The notes under the pieces are model-generated. The model saw nothing but the letters and a program-made list of their open reading frames with translations, was not told the DNA's origin and ran no database searches. This document shows, one piece after another, positions 63,523-64,000 of a stretch of 64,000 nucleotides of DNA (positions are counted from its first letter, which is position 1; each line of letters begins with the position of its first letter). This DNA comes from CALHVX01 sp964640725 (GTDB lineage Bacteria > Pseudomonadota > Gammaproteobacteria > Pseudomonadales > Azotimanducaceae). A program made the translations under genes and the position numbers. The stretch lies in contig CAZXIJ010000002.1 in NCBI GenBank assembly GCA_964640725.1, forward strand, positions 124,001 to 188,000. Reading direction: 5' to 3'.

Positions 63523-64000
63523 CAGCCAACCCAGCTCTGCAGATACTCGAGCAGCGTCGCAGCCAGCCGTTCAAACTGCGGCATCCAGCCCCGCAGGGAC
63601 ATCCAGATGACGACCAGGCCAAACACCAGGCTGAAGGGAAAGCCGAGGGCAAAAACATTCAGCTGCGGCGCGCTGCGGCTCATCACGCCAAAGGCCAGGT
63701 TCACAATCAACAGGGCGCACACCGCCGGCAATGCTACCAGCGCGCCGCCCAGAAACATCCAGCCCCCAAGGCCGGCGAGCTCATAGGCGAAACCGTTCAG
63801 GGTGAGATTCAGAAGTTCCGGCCGGTCCCGGAGCGCGAACAGCAGCACCTCGAGGGTGACCAGGTGACCGTTCAGAGACAGGTACACCAGCGTGACCAGC
63901 ATCAGAAAAAACTGGGACCAGACGGTGACCTGAATGCCGTTGCCGGGATCGACCATGGCCGCGAAACCAAGCCCCATCTGCATGCCCAGGAACTGCCCGG
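63522..64000 (-). CDS. fliR: Flagellar export protein FliR (5' part outside window)
   Basis: The C-terminal ~159 residues are present, running off the end of the window. MGLGFAAMVDPGNGIQVTVW and LPAVCALLIVNLAFGVMSRS, then FALGFPFSLVFGLVVIW, are FliR hallmarks. FliR is part of the FliPQR gate of the flagellar export machine. Gene order fliR-flhB-flhA is standard. Confidence 0.93.
   Translation of the reverse strand, partial: GQFLGMQMGLGFAAMVDPGNGIQVTVWSQFFLMLVTLVYLSLNGHLVTLEVLLFALRDRPELLNLTLNGFAYELAGLGGWMFLGGALVALPAVCALLIVNLAFGVMSRSAPQLNVFALGFPFSLVFGLVVIWMSLRGWMPQFERLAATLLEYLQSWVG

Overview
The window is a GC-rich, gene-dense chromosomal segment of a gammaproteobacterium. It carries the block exbB-exbD-msbA/lpxK-kdsB-murB-rne, a lolCDE locus next to comEC, nqrM-apbE, EpmC (EF-P hydroxylase), alaA, and a polar-flagellum block fliR-flhB-flhA-flhF-fleN-fliA-motC-motD. 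This gene set points to a free-living, flagellated, LPS-bearing, probably aerobic Gammaproteobacterium. Several local orders recall pseudomonads and Xanthomonadales/Chromatiales-like groups, but I cannot name a genus. Two runs of exactly 100 N (1169-1268 and 40003-40102) show that this is a draft scaffold. No rRNA, tRNA, IS element, phage or CRISPR array was seen.

Layout. 1-1550: C-terminal part of RNase E, broken by a gap. 1593-8706 (minus): envelope block murB, AlkB-like dioxygenase, kdsB, a single reading frame joining MsbA and LpxK, exbD, exbB, galU. 8855-11804 (minus): a small gene with a LexA-type operator over its start, then clpB. 11947-16250: a PilZ protein with a degenerate Nudix-like domain, a DUF2244 protein, comEC (minus) and a DUF2062 protein. 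16254-23062 (minus): lolE-lolD-lolC, sthA, an HDOD protein, nqrM and apbE. 23190-35340: a mixed metabolic stretch with a dicarboxylate/amino-acid symporter, histidine phosphatase, MFS transporter, rhodanese, a split membrane/spermidine-synthase-like pair, acyl-CoA synthetase, msrB, alaA, an ATP-NAD kinase-like gene, epmC, a gamma-glutamylcyclotransferase and tusA.

35494-48658 (plus) is the most unusual part: twelve tightly packed, mostly overlapping genes that look like one uncharacterised envelope machine. They encode a TPR protein with a TonB-like C-terminal domain, four lipoproteins, two single-pass inner-membrane proteins that share a short cytoplasmic motif (one with PEGA repeats and a SUMF1/FGE-like domain), a small secreted protein, a TolQ/ExbB/MotA-like channel, a degenerate Hsp70/actin-like protein, and two paralogous VWA proteins. 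The VWA N-terminal membrane segments carry an Asp placed like the one in ExbD/TolR/MotB. My reading is a proton-motive-force-driven transenvelope complex in which a VWA pair replaces ExbD/TolR. This is inference from architecture and gene order, not a demonstrated function.

48655-55402: a methyltransferase, then a complete sufBCDS-(A-type carrier)-sufT-sufE Fe-S assembly operon with a strong inverted repeat just upstream. 55399-64000 (minus): DUF2802 protein, motD, motC, fliA, fleN, a GTPase-defective-looking flhF, flhA, flhB and partial fliR. The chemotaxis genes that often sit between fliA and motC, and between motD and the DUF2802 gene, are absent here.
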